From contig JBGCFN010000039.1 of assembly GCA_045106935.1 (NCBI GenBank), forward strand, positions 1-49,635: a stretch of DNA of 49,635 nucleotides, in the 5' to 3' direction. Source of the DNA: UBA1858 sp045106935 (GTDB taxonomy: Bacteria > Pseudomonadota > Gammaproteobacteria > UBA4575). The notes under the pieces are model-generated. The model searched no databases and was not told where the DNA came from. It was given only the letters and a program-made list of their open reading frames with translations. The position numbers and the translations under genes were made by a program. Below are positions 1 through 8,675 of this stretch, one piece after another (position 1 is the first letter of the stretch; the number at the start of each line of letters is the position of its first letter).

Positions 1-1997
1 GTTATGAAGCGATGGTGTTGATGGCGCAGCCATTCTCATATCGTTATCCGTTAGTTCAAGGTCAAGGGAATTGGGGTTCAACTGATGACCCGAAATCATT
101 TGCAGCGATGAGGTATACCGAGTCTCGTCTCACACCCTACGCCAAATCTTTATTACAAGAGTTGGGTCAGGGGACCGTTGATTGGGTTGATAATTATGAT
201 GGCCAATTGCAAGAACCCGTTGTATTGCCCGCAAGATTGCCAAACATTTTACTCAACGGTGGGATGGGGATTGCTGTAGGGATGTCTACAGATATTCCGC
301 CGCATAATCTTAATGAAGTGGTTTCAGCTTGTGTCCGACTATTAGACGCACCAAAGTCGACAGTCAGCGAATTGTGCGAACATGTATTAGCACCAGATTA
401 CCCAACAGATGCAGAAATTATTTCTAGCTCTGAAGATATACGCGCTATTTATGAAACAGGTAATGGTCAGGTTCGCATGCGTGCAGTTTATGAAAAGGAA
501 ACTGACGGCATTATTATTACGGCGCTACCATACCAAGTCTCCGGTTCGAAAATACTTGAGCAGATTGCGCAACAAATGAATGCCAAGAAGCTGCCTATGG
601 TAGAAGACTTGCGAGATGAGTCGGATCATGAAAATCCTGTTCGTTTGGTGGTTGTTCCTAGGAGTAACCGTGTTGACGTAGAATCATTAATGCTGCATTT
701 ATTTGCAACGACCGATTTAGAGCGTACATATCGAGTGAATATGAATGTCATCGGTATTAATGGTCGTCCGCAAGTCAAAGACCTTCGTGCTCTTTTGAAA
801 GAGTGGCTTGAATTCAGAACATATACGGTGACACGACGTTTACAGTGGCGCTTAGATCGTGTGAATGAGCGTTTGCATATTCTTGAGGGGTTATTGATTG
901 CTTATCTAAATATCGATGAGATTATCGCAATTATCCGTGAAGAAGATGAACCTAAACCGGTGATGATTAAGCGTTTCAAGCTAAGTGATATTCAGGCGGA
1001 ATCGATTTTAGAGATAAAGTTACGACGTTTGGCTAAACTTGAAGAAATTAAAATTAAAGCCGAAGCAAAAGATTTAAATAAAGAAAAAGACTCGCTAGAA
1101 AAAACACTGGGTTCAAAAGCACGACTGAAGAAACTAATTCGCACCGAATTATTAGAAGATGCGCAAACATATGGGGATGAGAGACGCTCTGCAGTTGTTA
1201 GTCGAGCCACAGCGCAACAGTTAGATGAAACACAGCTAATGCCAGCAGAATTAAGTACTGTTATTTTGTCGCAACGTGGATGGGCGAGAGCAGCAAAAGG
1301 ACACGAAGTTGATCCGCTTGAGATGAACTACAAAGCGGGTGATGAATATCAATCACATGCCTTTGGTAAAAGTAATCAAATGGCAGTATTTCTAGATTCG
1401 CAAGGAAAAGCATATACGTTACCAACGCATAGTTTGCCTTCGGCGCGTGGACAGGGCGAATCTTTGACCGCACGCTTTAATCCCGCCGATGGTGCTAGCT
1501 TTGTTGGTGTTATGTTAGGTGAGCCAAATAGTCTTTATTTTCTCGCAACAAACTTTGGCTATGGATTTATATGTAAGTTAGAAGATTTATATTCACGCAA
1601 TAAAGCAGGAAAACGTGTTTTGAATGTACCGGATGGCGCAAAAGTGTTGCCTCCAGTATTGGTTCGTTCGCATGAAGAAGATTGGATTGTCGCGGTTGCG
1701 TCTGAGGGGTATATGTTGGTCACAGAACTTTCTGAATTCCCATTAATGTCAAAAGGTAAGGGAATTAAATTCATTAATATCCCAAGCGCTAAGCTTAAAT
1801 CGGGTGAGGAAAAAGTGGACCATGTTTGCCTTGTGCAGGATGGCGAAGCACTCACACTGCACTGTGGTAAGAAGCATAAGACAATGAAAGGAAGTGAAGT
1901 TGATGAGTATGCGGGCGAGCGAGGTAGGCGTGGGCTTAAATTGCCTAGAGGCTATCGTGTAGTTGATCGCTTGATTGTTGATTTTTCCTCAGACTAG
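1..1997 (+). CDS. parC: DNA topoisomerase IV subunit A (5' truncated by window edge)
   Basis: ParC is the DNA-cleaving subunit of topoisomerase IV, which unlinks daughter chromosomes with ParE. The frame is already open at the window edge (first full codon at base 3, reading Tyr-Glu-Ala-Met). By eye it aligns with E. coli ParC from about residue 83, so roughly 82 N-terminal residues lie outside. The active-site tyrosine is in AAMRYTESRL, codon at 114-116, equivalent to E. coli Tyr120. Other ParC landmarks are the NILLNGGMGIAVGMSTDIPPHN segment, the coiled-coil region and the C-terminal beta-pinwheel with SARGQGE and SKGKG-type blade motifs. The codon at 6-8 encodes Glu at the position of quinolone-determining residue E84; position S80 is outside. 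The SARGQGE/ParC-type C-terminus argues against GyrA. Identity is secure. Confidence 0.97.
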   Translation, partial: YEAMVLMAQPFSYRYPLVQGQGNWGSTDDPKSFAAMRYTESRLTPYAKSLLQELGQGTVDWVDNYDGQLQEPVVLPARLPNILLNGGMGIAVGMSTDIPPHNLNEVVSACVRLLDAPKSTVSELCEHVLAPDYPTDAEIISSSEDIRAIYETGNGQVRMRAVYEKETDGIIITALPYQVSGSKILEQIAQQMNAKKLPMVEDLRDESDHENPVRLVVVPRSNRVDVESLMLHLFATTDLERTYRVNMNVIGINGRPQVKDLRALLKEWLEFRTYTVTRRLQWRLDRVNERLHILEGLLIAYLNIDEIIAIIREEDEPKPVMIKRFKLSDIQAESILEIKLRRLAKLEEIKIKAEAKDLNKEKDSLEKTLGSKARLKKLIRTELLEDAQTYGDERRSAVVSRATAQQLDETQLMPAELSTVILSQRGWARAAKGHEVDPLEMNYKAGDEYQSHAFGKSNQMAVFLDSQGKAYTLPTHSLPSARGQGESLTARFNPADGASFVGVMLGEPNSLYFLATNFGYGFICKLEDLYSRNKAGKRVLNVPDGAKVLPPVLVRSHEEDWIVAVASEGYMLVTELSEFPLMSKGKGIKFINIPSAKLKSGEEKVDHVCLVQDGEALTLHCGKKHKTMKGSEVDEYAGERGRRGLKLPRGYRVVDRLIVDFSSD

Positions 1998-2094
1998 TTA
2001 AGTGAACTATTCAAGCTTGATTTGTCAAAAATTATCGCTATCTTTATTTTTGTTCGTATTGAAATTTTGATCAGTTACTGAGTAAGGGGTAATC

Positions 2095-2979
2095 ATGTTT
2101 TCACGTCTAGGGTTATTTTTAGCAGCAAACTTCGGTGTGTTAGCCGTCTTGAGCGTCTCTTCTCGTGTGTTAGGAATTGATGCGTGGCTTGCTCAGCAGG
2201 GTATGGCTGGCCAAGTTAATGGATTATTAATTATGGCGCTGGTAATGGGCTTTGGTGGCTCGTTTATTTCCTTAGCAATATCTAAATGGATGGCTAAGCG
2301 AAGCATGAAAGTGCAAGTAATTGAATCTCCACAAAACGATAGCGAACGATGGCTGGTTGACACAGTGCGTAGACAAGCTGAGCAAGCGGGTATCGGTATG
2401 CCTGAAGTTGGTGTGTTTCAATCTCCCCAGCCGAATGCATTTGCCACGGGTATGAATAAAAATGCTGCCTTAGTTGCAGTCAGCACAGGCTTGCTGCAGT
2501 CAATGTCCCAAAACGAGGTGGAAGCAGTGTTAGGACATGAAGTGAGTCATGTGGCTAATGGTGACATGGTAACAATGGGACTGTTACAAGGCGTGTTAAA
2601 TACTTTTGTTATTCTATTCTCGCGCATTATTGGAATATTGATCGATCGTGTTGTATTTAAAATAGAACGTGGTATTGGTCCAGGTTATTGGATAGGAAGT
2701 ATTGTTGCTGAAGTGGTATTGGGAATTTTGGCAGCCATTATTGCAAAATGGTTTTCTCGTAGAAGAGAGTATCGTGCTGATATCGGTGGAGCGGAACTTG
2801 CCGGTAAGCAAAATATGATCTCGGCATTACGTCGATTGCAATCAGCTCATGAACCTGAAAATTTACCAGGTGAGCTCGCCGCGTTTGGAATTTCTGGTGG
2901 TGTTAAAGGTGGCTTGCAAAAACTGTTAATGTCACATCCGCCGCTAGAACAACGTATTGCTGCTCTGGAGAATAGCTAG
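2095..2979 (+). CDS. htpX: Membrane zinc metalloprotease HtpX
   Basis: HtpX is an M48-family protease of the inner membrane that degrades misfolded membrane proteins alongside FtsH. The 294-residue product matches the usual length of about 290. It has two N-terminal membrane segments (about 5-24 and 42-62), the zinc motif HEVSH at 148-152, a downstream Glu in SRRREYRAD (about residue 225) that fits the third zinc ligand, and two more hydrophobic segments around 165-185 and 200-218. The C-terminal SHPPLEQRI motif is also typical. An AGGGGT-like ribosome binding site precedes the ATG. It follows parC by 97 bases. E. coli htpX is heat-shock or Cpx controlled, but I found no convincing sigma-32 or CpxR site here. 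Confidence 0.97.
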   Translation: MFSRLGLFLAANFGVLAVLSVSSRVLGIDAWLAQQGMAGQVNGLLIMALVMGFGGSFISLAISKWMAKRSMKVQVIESPQNDSERWLVDTVRRQAEQAGIGMPEVGVFQSPQPNAFATGMNKNAALVAVSTGLLQSMSQNEVEAVLGHEVSHVANGDMVTMGLLQGVLNTFVILFSRIIGILIDRVVFKIERGIGPGYWIGSIVAEVVLGILAAIIAKWFSRRREYRADIGGAELAGKQNMISALRRLQSAHEPENLPGELAAFGISGGVKGGLQKLLMSHPPLEQRIAALENS

Positions 2980-2980
2980 T

Positions 2981-5056
2981 CTATGCTGCGCTAGAGAAGT
3001 CGTAGCCTAATTTATCATTTGGCTCACTGAAGAAGTCTCCGCTAACAAAGTCAATATTGATAGACCAAATTTGTGATAATGCTTCTGCCGATTCTACAAA
3101 TGGCGCAATAGTCATCGTGTTCTTATTCTTGGCTTGTTCGCAGATATGTTTAATTTCATCAATTCGCTCTTGATCACCATTTTTGAGGCTAGCCATTAAT
3201 TGGAAGCTTAATTTCAAGTAGCTTGCAGGGATCATTGATAGAATTTTTTCTGGCTCTTGACTGATTCCAAAAGCATCAATCGCAATCTGGCAACCCAGCT
3301 GTTGTAGGCGTGAAGCAAAATCACGAGCGTCTTTTAAATGGCTAACAATACTTTCTTCGCGCATATCAAACACTAATCTAAATGGATTGATATTATAACT
3401 ATTACACTGCTTTTCTAACCATGGAGTAAATTGCTGGTCATTTAAAGCGCCAGTGGTTAGTTTGATGAAAAATAAAGATTCGGGACTTTTGTCAGTATGT
3501 TCGGCTAATTTCTTTAAGGCCGTTGTCACTACCCATCTATCCAGCATTGCAGATACACCCGATCTTTCAATGCTAGGGAGTAATTCAGCAACAGAAATTT
3601 TTGCGCCTTCTTTACTGACTAGTTGTGTGTAGACCTGGTATCGGTCTTCTGAGTTGCCTGCAATACTAACTACCGGCTGAAATAATAACTGTAAACGGTT
3701 TTCACGGATCGCATCTTGTAATTCTTGAGTCCATTTTTGGTCAAGTAGTGTGCCTGTGAGGCTTCGCGCTTCACTGGCGAATATATAGAGTGTTTGAATT
3801 TCATTTTCCCAAGCATAATCACACGCAGACTTAGCAGCTGACATAGCATCTGAGACGTCTTCCACGCTTGGTTCAAGTGTGGTTGCACCAATATAAATTT
3901 CAGGTGAAATTTTTTGATTCTTTATTGTAGTTGGGTCGGACTCGATAGCTTCTCTGAACTGATTGCCTAATGAAGTCAATTGTTCTTCATCATTTTCTGA
4001 TGTAAGTATCCCAAAAGACTCATCTGTAATTTTGCCAAGAGTTTCATTTTCGCTGCAAACTTGTTTCAATGCTTCTGCAATATGTGCACTTAGTTTATCT
4101 ATCGCAGAGATGCCAAACTGATCTTTAATGGTATCAATGTTTGCTATATCAATCTGAATGTATGTAGAAGGTGCTTGGCCAGCTTGTGCAGACTCAATTG
4201 CTTCTTGAATTTTATCTATTAGTGATTTTCTGTGTAAGAAGCCAGTTTCATGATCTCTTTCACTCACATAGCTGAGTTGTTCTTGGAGTTCGATTGATTC
4301 TTCGGTTTGCATGTGTAATACAAACTGTACACAAGTTTCTCCTTCCACTAAAACAGGGTTGTACTCAATGTCGGTATGGAAAAATTCATCACCAGATTTA
4401 AAATTTAAGCTAGCGCTTCCGGATGTGTGATTCTTGCTGACATCTTTTAATATTGATTTCAAGGTGACTTGATCATCCGGTGAAACAAGTTCGAGTATCG
4501 ATAAAATACTGGCATCTTCTGTGCCATCGATGTCGAATAATTCTAAATAGGATGCATTGGCGTATGTGTGTAACCCTTCATGGATGTAACAAATAGCGTC
4601 GCGAGATGTGTCGAGTATTTTATTGTAGCGCTGATCTAAATCCTTGTAATTATCTGCTTGAATTTGCAAGTCTTGAATATAAAATTCGGTTTGTGCAAGC
4701 CTAGATGTTGCTAATTTCAGTTGTTCGTCATCATTGTAGGGTAAAACAATGTTTGCGCCTTCGCTAAATAGTGATGATTGATGCGTTGATAAATCTTCGC
4801 ATAGGGCGATGATTGGGGTTTCGTGAGATTTTAATGAAAAATATGTATGTGAGTCAGCAATGCTAAGTTCGTCAATATTGTCTGACTGAATGATAATGTG
4901 AGGACTAACTTCTAAATCAATAATTTCATCAAATTGTTGTTTTGATGAAATGATAGTTTCACGCACTGCAAATCCTGATGACTTGATTGTTCTCACAATA
5001 TTGTCAGCTTTGTTTGCATCTTGGTCGATCACCAAAATTTTTAATATCTGATCCAT
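2981..5056 (-). CDS. fimX: FimX-like degenerate REC-PAS-GGDEF-EAL c-di-GMP effector
   Basis: This is probably a c-di-GMP receptor controlling type IV pilus assembly. The 691 residues equal my recollection of the length of P. aeruginosa FimX, and the domain order fits: receiver-like (about 5-125), PAS (about 145-250), GGDEF-like (265-430), EAL-like (440-691). All catalytic sites look degenerate. The receiver phospho-site region reads HIIIQSD. GGDEF is replaced by TDESF (344-348) and EAL by TQL (477-479). The DDFGTG loop reads DAFGIS (594-599) and the KID motif reads KLS. The ligand-binding LLFQPVVS stretch before the EAL position is intact, consistent with binding rather than cleaving c-di-GMP. 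It lies 43 bases downstream of a PilZ-like gene on the same strand. As I recall, parC, psd, a PilZ-like gene and fimX are also near one another in Pseudomonas. The exact orthology is inferred. Confidence 0.75.
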   Translation of the reverse strand: MDQILKILVIDQDANKADNIVRTIKSSGFAVRETIISSKQQFDEIIDLEVSPHIIIQSDNIDELSIADSHTYFSLKSHETPIIALCEDLSTHQSSLFSEGANIVLPYNDDEQLKLATSRLAQTEFYIQDLQIQADNYKDLDQRYNKILDTSRDAICYIHEGLHTYANASYLELFDIDGTEDASILSILELVSPDDQVTLKSILKDVSKNHTSGSASLNFKSGDEFFHTDIEYNPVLVEGETCVQFVLHMQTEESIELQEQLSYVSERDHETGFLHRKSLIDKIQEAIESAQAGQAPSTYIQIDIANIDTIKDQFGISAIDKLSAHIAEALKQVCSENETLGKITDESFGILTSENDEEQLTSLGNQFREAIESDPTTIKNQKISPEIYIGATTLEPSVEDVSDAMSAAKSACDYAWENEIQTLYIFASEARSLTGTLLDQKWTQELQDAIRENRLQLLFQPVVSIAGNSEDRYQVYTQLVSKEGAKISVAELLPSIERSGVSAMLDRWVVTTALKKLAEHTDKSPESLFFIKLTTGALNDQQFTPWLEKQCNSYNINPFRLVFDMREESIVSHLKDARDFASRLQQLGCQIAIDAFGISQEPEKILSMIPASYLKLSFQLMASLKNGDQERIDEIKHICEQAKNKNTMTIAPFVESAEALSQIWSINIDFVSGDFFSEPNDKLGYDFSSAA

Positions 5057-5099
5057 GTACTTAGAGCCTGATTCCTTTCGCTAAAACGATATTTTTTGC

Positions 5100-6845
5100 T
5101 TATTTTTGGCTGAATATTTTTATCACTTCAATGTGAGAGAAACAGCTGGTTTTTTCTAATGTTCTTCCTAGCATTACTGTGCGTTGGCTGCTAGAGCCTT
5201 TGATATTAATTTCGCGAGAGTCTAAATTTGAGTTTGAAGGTAATAATAGACTATAGCTTTTGCTCTTCTCGAATATTCTTTTAAGTAATAACCCTTGGTA
5301 CTCTTGATGAGTGTTGTTTTTGTTGTATGCAGTGATGCATGCACACTCAGCGCCAAATAGTTCTACACCCACTTTATGTTCTTTATTGGGTAGGCCTTGC
5401 ATCCATCTAATGATTCCAACTTGCCATTGTAAGCTTTCGCGGCCTTTGTTTTCATCGCGGATGGCAATAATTTCGCCAACACGCGTCGTGCAAATACCAT
5501 TAGCTTTATAGTGCAAGCAGAATCCGCCCGCATTAAAATTTTCTACTTGCCATTTGTCTAGTGAAGCGACAATGCCAGTATATTTTTCTTTTTCTTGTTG
5601 GTTGTCGTTTGATTCTTGTACGCCTGATTGAACTGCAAATGGATTCCATACATCGTTTAATGTTTCGTTAGGCGATGATTGACTTAGTGCTTTGGGTGAG
5701 CTGGCATTGATTGTCTCTTCTATTGGTAGCAATGAAAGACTATTTACCACAAATGAATTCTGCTCATTATCAGCAGACTTGTTAGCGTCCTCTGCGTTGG
5801 AGTCAGGTGTCATTGTTTCAACAATGCGTGTCAGTCCGATTATTGCTCGTACGACTTGGTCACTCTTAATTCTTTTCTTATGACGCTGACTTGGGTTGCC
5901 TATCATGGTAATTAACCGACCGGCTAATTCAGGATCTAGCTCATCATTAGACTGTAAATAATATGAAGTGCTTTGAGCAAACTTTTTGGTCGACTCGGCT
6001 AACTTGCTAACTAATGCTGCATAGCCGATAAATCGGTTTTCTGTAGAGATTGGCATTTCTCTAGGGATGTAATAAGTCGGGTGTTTCCCTGTGGCAAGAT
6101 TAGCAATATATATGTACTCGCCTGCCAATGAGTCTGTGTTGACTGTGATGTCAATTAGCTCATGATGCATTTCTAGGAATTTGTTAACCTTGCTTGCCTC
6201 GCCTTGGCGCAATTGATTGAAAGAGATTAGTGTAAGTGCGCAAAGGTGTTTGAATATATTAGTGATCGTTGTTTTTTCTTTTGAATCTTCTTTGTAGACT
6301 AGCGCAGTGTGTAATCCATAGTGCTCTGCTACGCGATAAAGTTGGCAGATGTCATGCCATAAGCTAACAGGTACTTCTTGGTACATCAGCAGGCTTGCAA
6401 CATATTGATGTTGAAGATGTGAGATAGCCTTGTATATGCAATGCAGTAATTTTTTCTGATCTATTTTTGCATCGCCTTGTACAACTTCTGATATGATTAT
6501 TTTGAAGGCAATCGCAAGTTCGCTATTCAAATTTTGTTGCAGTTTAAATATTTCATTAGCTGCTGGAGACAACGGAAATGTCTGACAAGCTAAATAACGG
6601 CGATGATGATCAAGAAAAGTTTTTGATAAAGGCTGCAGTAATTCAATGGACGCAAAACGTTGTTTAGCAGCGTAAGTCTGTCGATTGCTAGCTGCAATCA
6701 GTTGGTATGTTTGCTTGCTTGCCGTATCAAGATTGATCATTGGTAATGCTTTGATCCACTTCTTAACTTGGCGCGGTGTGAATGCAATATCCGGCTGTGC
6801 CAACGGATCTTGTGTAGGCATATAGATTTGCATGTCCAATAACAT
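5100..6845 (-). CDS. Divergent PilZ-domain-like protein upstream of fimX
   Basis: A 581-residue protein with a long, mainly helical N-terminal part, a Ser/Asn-rich low-complexity linker (about 340-420) and a C-terminal beta-rich module (about 420-510). That module reads like a PilZ barrel: the segment NFNAGGFCLHYK stands where PilZ proteins carry the D/NxSxxG motif, followed by RVGEIIAIRD and VGIIRWM strands. A normally spaced RxxxR is missing, so c-di-GMP binding is uncertain. I chose the ATG at 6845 because AGGGGA sits eight bases upstream and the family usually begins just before this point; an in-frame ATG at 6953 would add 36 residues but has no good ribosome binding site. It is the first gene of a pair with the FimX-like gene. 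The molecular function is unknown. Confidence 0.72.
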   Translation of the reverse strand: MLLDMQIYMPTQDPLAQPDIAFTPRQVKKWIKALPMINLDTASKQTYQLIAASNRQTYAAKQRFASIELLQPLSKTFLDHHRRYLACQTFPLSPAANEIFKLQQNLNSELAIAFKIIISEVVQGDAKIDQKKLLHCIYKAISHLQHQYVASLLMYQEVPVSLWHDICQLYRVAEHYGLHTALVYKEDSKEKTTITNIFKHLCALTLISFNQLRQGEASKVNKFLEMHHELIDITVNTDSLAGEYIYIANLATGKHPTYYIPREMPISTENRFIGYAALVSKLAESTKKFAQSTSYYLQSNDELDPELAGRLITMIGNPSQRHKKRIKSDQVVRAIIGLTRIVETMTPDSNAEDANKSADNEQNSFVVNSLSLLPIEETINASSPKALSQSSPNETLNDVWNPFAVQSGVQESNDNQQEKEKYTGIVASLDKWQVENFNAGGFCLHYKANGICTTRVGEIIAIRDENKGRESLQWQVGIIRWMQGLPNKEHKVGVELFGAECACITAYNKNNTHQEYQGLLLKRIFEKSKSYSLLLPSNSNLDSREINIKGSSSQRTVMLGRTLEKTSCFSHIEVIKIFSQK

Positions 6846-7060
6846 CGAATTAGTCCCCTGCAGGTTAGAATTTTCAACTTTAGATTCTAAAACTTGTGCC
6901 AATAAAATGCGGCTTACTAGTTGTCTACCTGTCGGCAGTAGCGCTCCGTCCATCCTAATTGATGGAAATTAGTGTAATTGTTATCCAATTAGAGGTTTGT
7001 GATTGCCTTATCATCGTGAAAATTTAAATAAATCGACTAACAACTAATAGGTTAGCTGAC

Positions 7061-8053
7061 TTAGTAAGATTTACTGTTTTGGCCTGCGATTTCCTCAGCA
7101 AGTCTGGGGACTAAATAGCCTGGTAAGCTGATTTTCATAAGCTGGATGAGTTGTTCTGCATTGGCATCGGAAACCTTAAAGTGATGGGTGCCTTTGGCGG
7201 CATCTAACTTGTGTAAGTAGTAAGGAAGAATGCCCGTAGCAAATAATTTGTTGGATAAGTGGATTAGTGTCTTTGCTTCGTCATTGACATTTTTTAGTAG
7301 CACAGATTGATTGAGCGTCGTCGTATCGGTTTTTTTGATTCTATGCACTGCATCACAAAATTCTTGGGTGATTTCATCTGGGTGATTAATGTGAAACACA
7401 CATACTTTGTTTAGTGAGCATTCTTTAAGGATAGAAATAAAGTTATCTGTAATGCGTTGAGGAAAAACTGAAGGGAATTTCGTATGTATGCGAATTGTCT
7501 TGATGTGGGAAATTTTTTCTATTGCAGTAAACAAATGCTTGAGTGTTCCATCTTCTAAACTAAGTGGGTCGCCACCGCTGAGAATAATTTCGTTTATTGT
7601 TTTGTCTTGTTGGCAAAATTCCAATGCGCGTCTGAATTGATGAGTATTAGGGTTTGATTGAGAATAAGGAAAATCTTTCCTAAAGCAATAGCGGCAATGA
7701 ATGGGGCAGGTATGATTTGTAATGAGTAACACGCGGTGTTTGTATTTTTTTATGACGCCTGGTTGCAGAGTGGCTGAGATGTCTCCTACTGGATCGTTTG
7801 TGTAACCAGGCGGATTGATCAATTCTTGAGGGTTAGGTAAATATTGAAGTAATACCGGTCCGTCTAAAGAGTGATTTTTGAGAAACTCTTGAGATATCTG
7901 AATGGGGAAAAGTGAATCTATTTTGGCCAGTTTATCAGTGTTTAACGAATCATCCAGTGCATAATTAGCTAATTCTTTGATGCCGACATACGATTTGGCA
8001 AATAATTTTTTCCAATGTAGGGGATGTTCTGGTGTTTGCTTGCACGGTATCAT
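7061..8053 (-). CDS. epmB: EF-P beta-lysylation protein EpmB (lysine 2,3-aminomutase-like)
   Basis: EpmB is a radical-SAM, PLP-dependent enzyme that converts (S)-alpha-lysine to (R)-beta-lysine for attachment to elongation factor P. The radical SAM cluster motif CPIHCRYC supplies Cys116, Cys120 and Cys123. Further family features are the SGGDPLSL segment and the C-terminal LPGYLVPRLAEEIAG block. The Lys at 328 is the likely PLP lysine by analogy with other EpmB proteins (inferred). The 330-residue length is typical. It is transcribed divergently from efp with only 32 bases between start codons, so the two promoters must overlap or extend into coding sequence. Its substrate protein and the ligase gene epmA lie immediately alongside. 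Confidence 0.96.
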   Translation of the reverse strand: MIPCKQTPEHPLHWKKLFAKSYVGIKELANYALDDSLNTDKLAKIDSLFPIQISQEFLKNHSLDGPVLLQYLPNPQELINPPGYTNDPVGDISATLQPGVIKKYKHRVLLITNHTCPIHCRYCFRKDFPYSQSNPNTHQFRRALEFCQQDKTINEIILSGGDPLSLEDGTLKHLFTAIEKISHIKTIRIHTKFPSVFPQRITDNFISILKECSLNKVCVFHINHPDEITQEFCDAVHRIKKTDTTTLNQSVLLKNVNDEAKTLIHLSNKLFATGILPYYLHKLDAAKGTHHFKVSDANAEQLIQLMKISLPGYLVPRLAEEIAGQNSKSY

Positions 8054-8085
8054 GGTGTGTCTTCTAAATAATCTAAAATATCTTT

Positions 8086-8658
8086 ATGGCAAATTACAGC
8101 ACTAACGAATTTAAGTCAGGTTTAAAAATCATGCTTGATGGTGATCCCCATACTATCGTTGAGAATGAATTTGTTAAACCAGGGAAAGGTCAGGCATTTA
8201 GCCGCGTTAAAGTTCGTAATCTGAAGACTGGTCGCGTGGTCGATCGCACGTTTAAGTCTGGTGATAGTGTTGAAGGTGCAGATGTGATGGATATTGATAT
8301 GCAATATTTATATACCGATGGTGAGCAATGGCACTTTATGGATCAAAGCACATTTGATCAGCATGCCGCCGATGAAAATGCTGTGGGTGATTCGGCTAAG
8401 TGGTTGAAAGATCAGGATATCTGTCAGGTCACTCTGTATAACGGTGCACCCTTGGCCGTGACTGCACCAAATTTCGTAGAATTAAAAATTACGCAATCTG
8501 ACCCAGGTGTAAAAGGGGATACCGCACAAGGAGCGACCAAGCCTGCAACGCTTGAAACAGGTGCTAGTGTAAAAGTGCCGCTGTTTGTAGAAGAAGGCGA
8601 GGTGATAAAAATTGATACTCGTACTGGCGAGTATGTGTCTAGAGTGAAAGATAGTTGA
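8086..8658 (+). CDS. efp: Translation elongation factor P
   Basis: EF-P binds the ribosome between the P and E sites and relieves stalling at polyproline stretches. The 190-residue protein follows E. coli EF-P almost throughout, with the KOW-like N-terminal domain and two OB domains ending in GEVIKIDTRTGEYVSRVK. The loop VKPGKGQAF places Lys34 at the position that receives beta-lysine, in agreement with the flanking epmB and epmA. The start ATG gives the usual N-terminus MANYSTNEF. epmA begins 17 bases after its stop, so the two are probably co-transcribed. Confidence 0.99.
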   Translation: MANYSTNEFKSGLKIMLDGDPHTIVENEFVKPGKGQAFSRVKVRNLKTGRVVDRTFKSGDSVEGADVMDIDMQYLYTDGEQWHFMDQSTFDQHAADENAVGDSAKWLKDQDICQVTLYNGAPLAVTAPNFVELKITQSDPGVKGDTAQGATKPATLETGASVKVPLFVEEGEVIKIDTRTGEYVSRVKDS

Positions 8659-8675
8659 TCAATTCCTAACGTTGT

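Noticed and set aside
1..1997. gyrA instead of parC
   Set aside because: The sequence follows E. coli ParC closely around RYTESRL and in the C-terminal pinwheel and ends with the ParC-type tail, without the acidic GyrA tail.
2981..5056. Active diguanylate cyclase or phosphodiesterase
   Set aside because: The GGDEF, EAL and DDFGTG metal sites are all replaced, so catalysis is unlikely.
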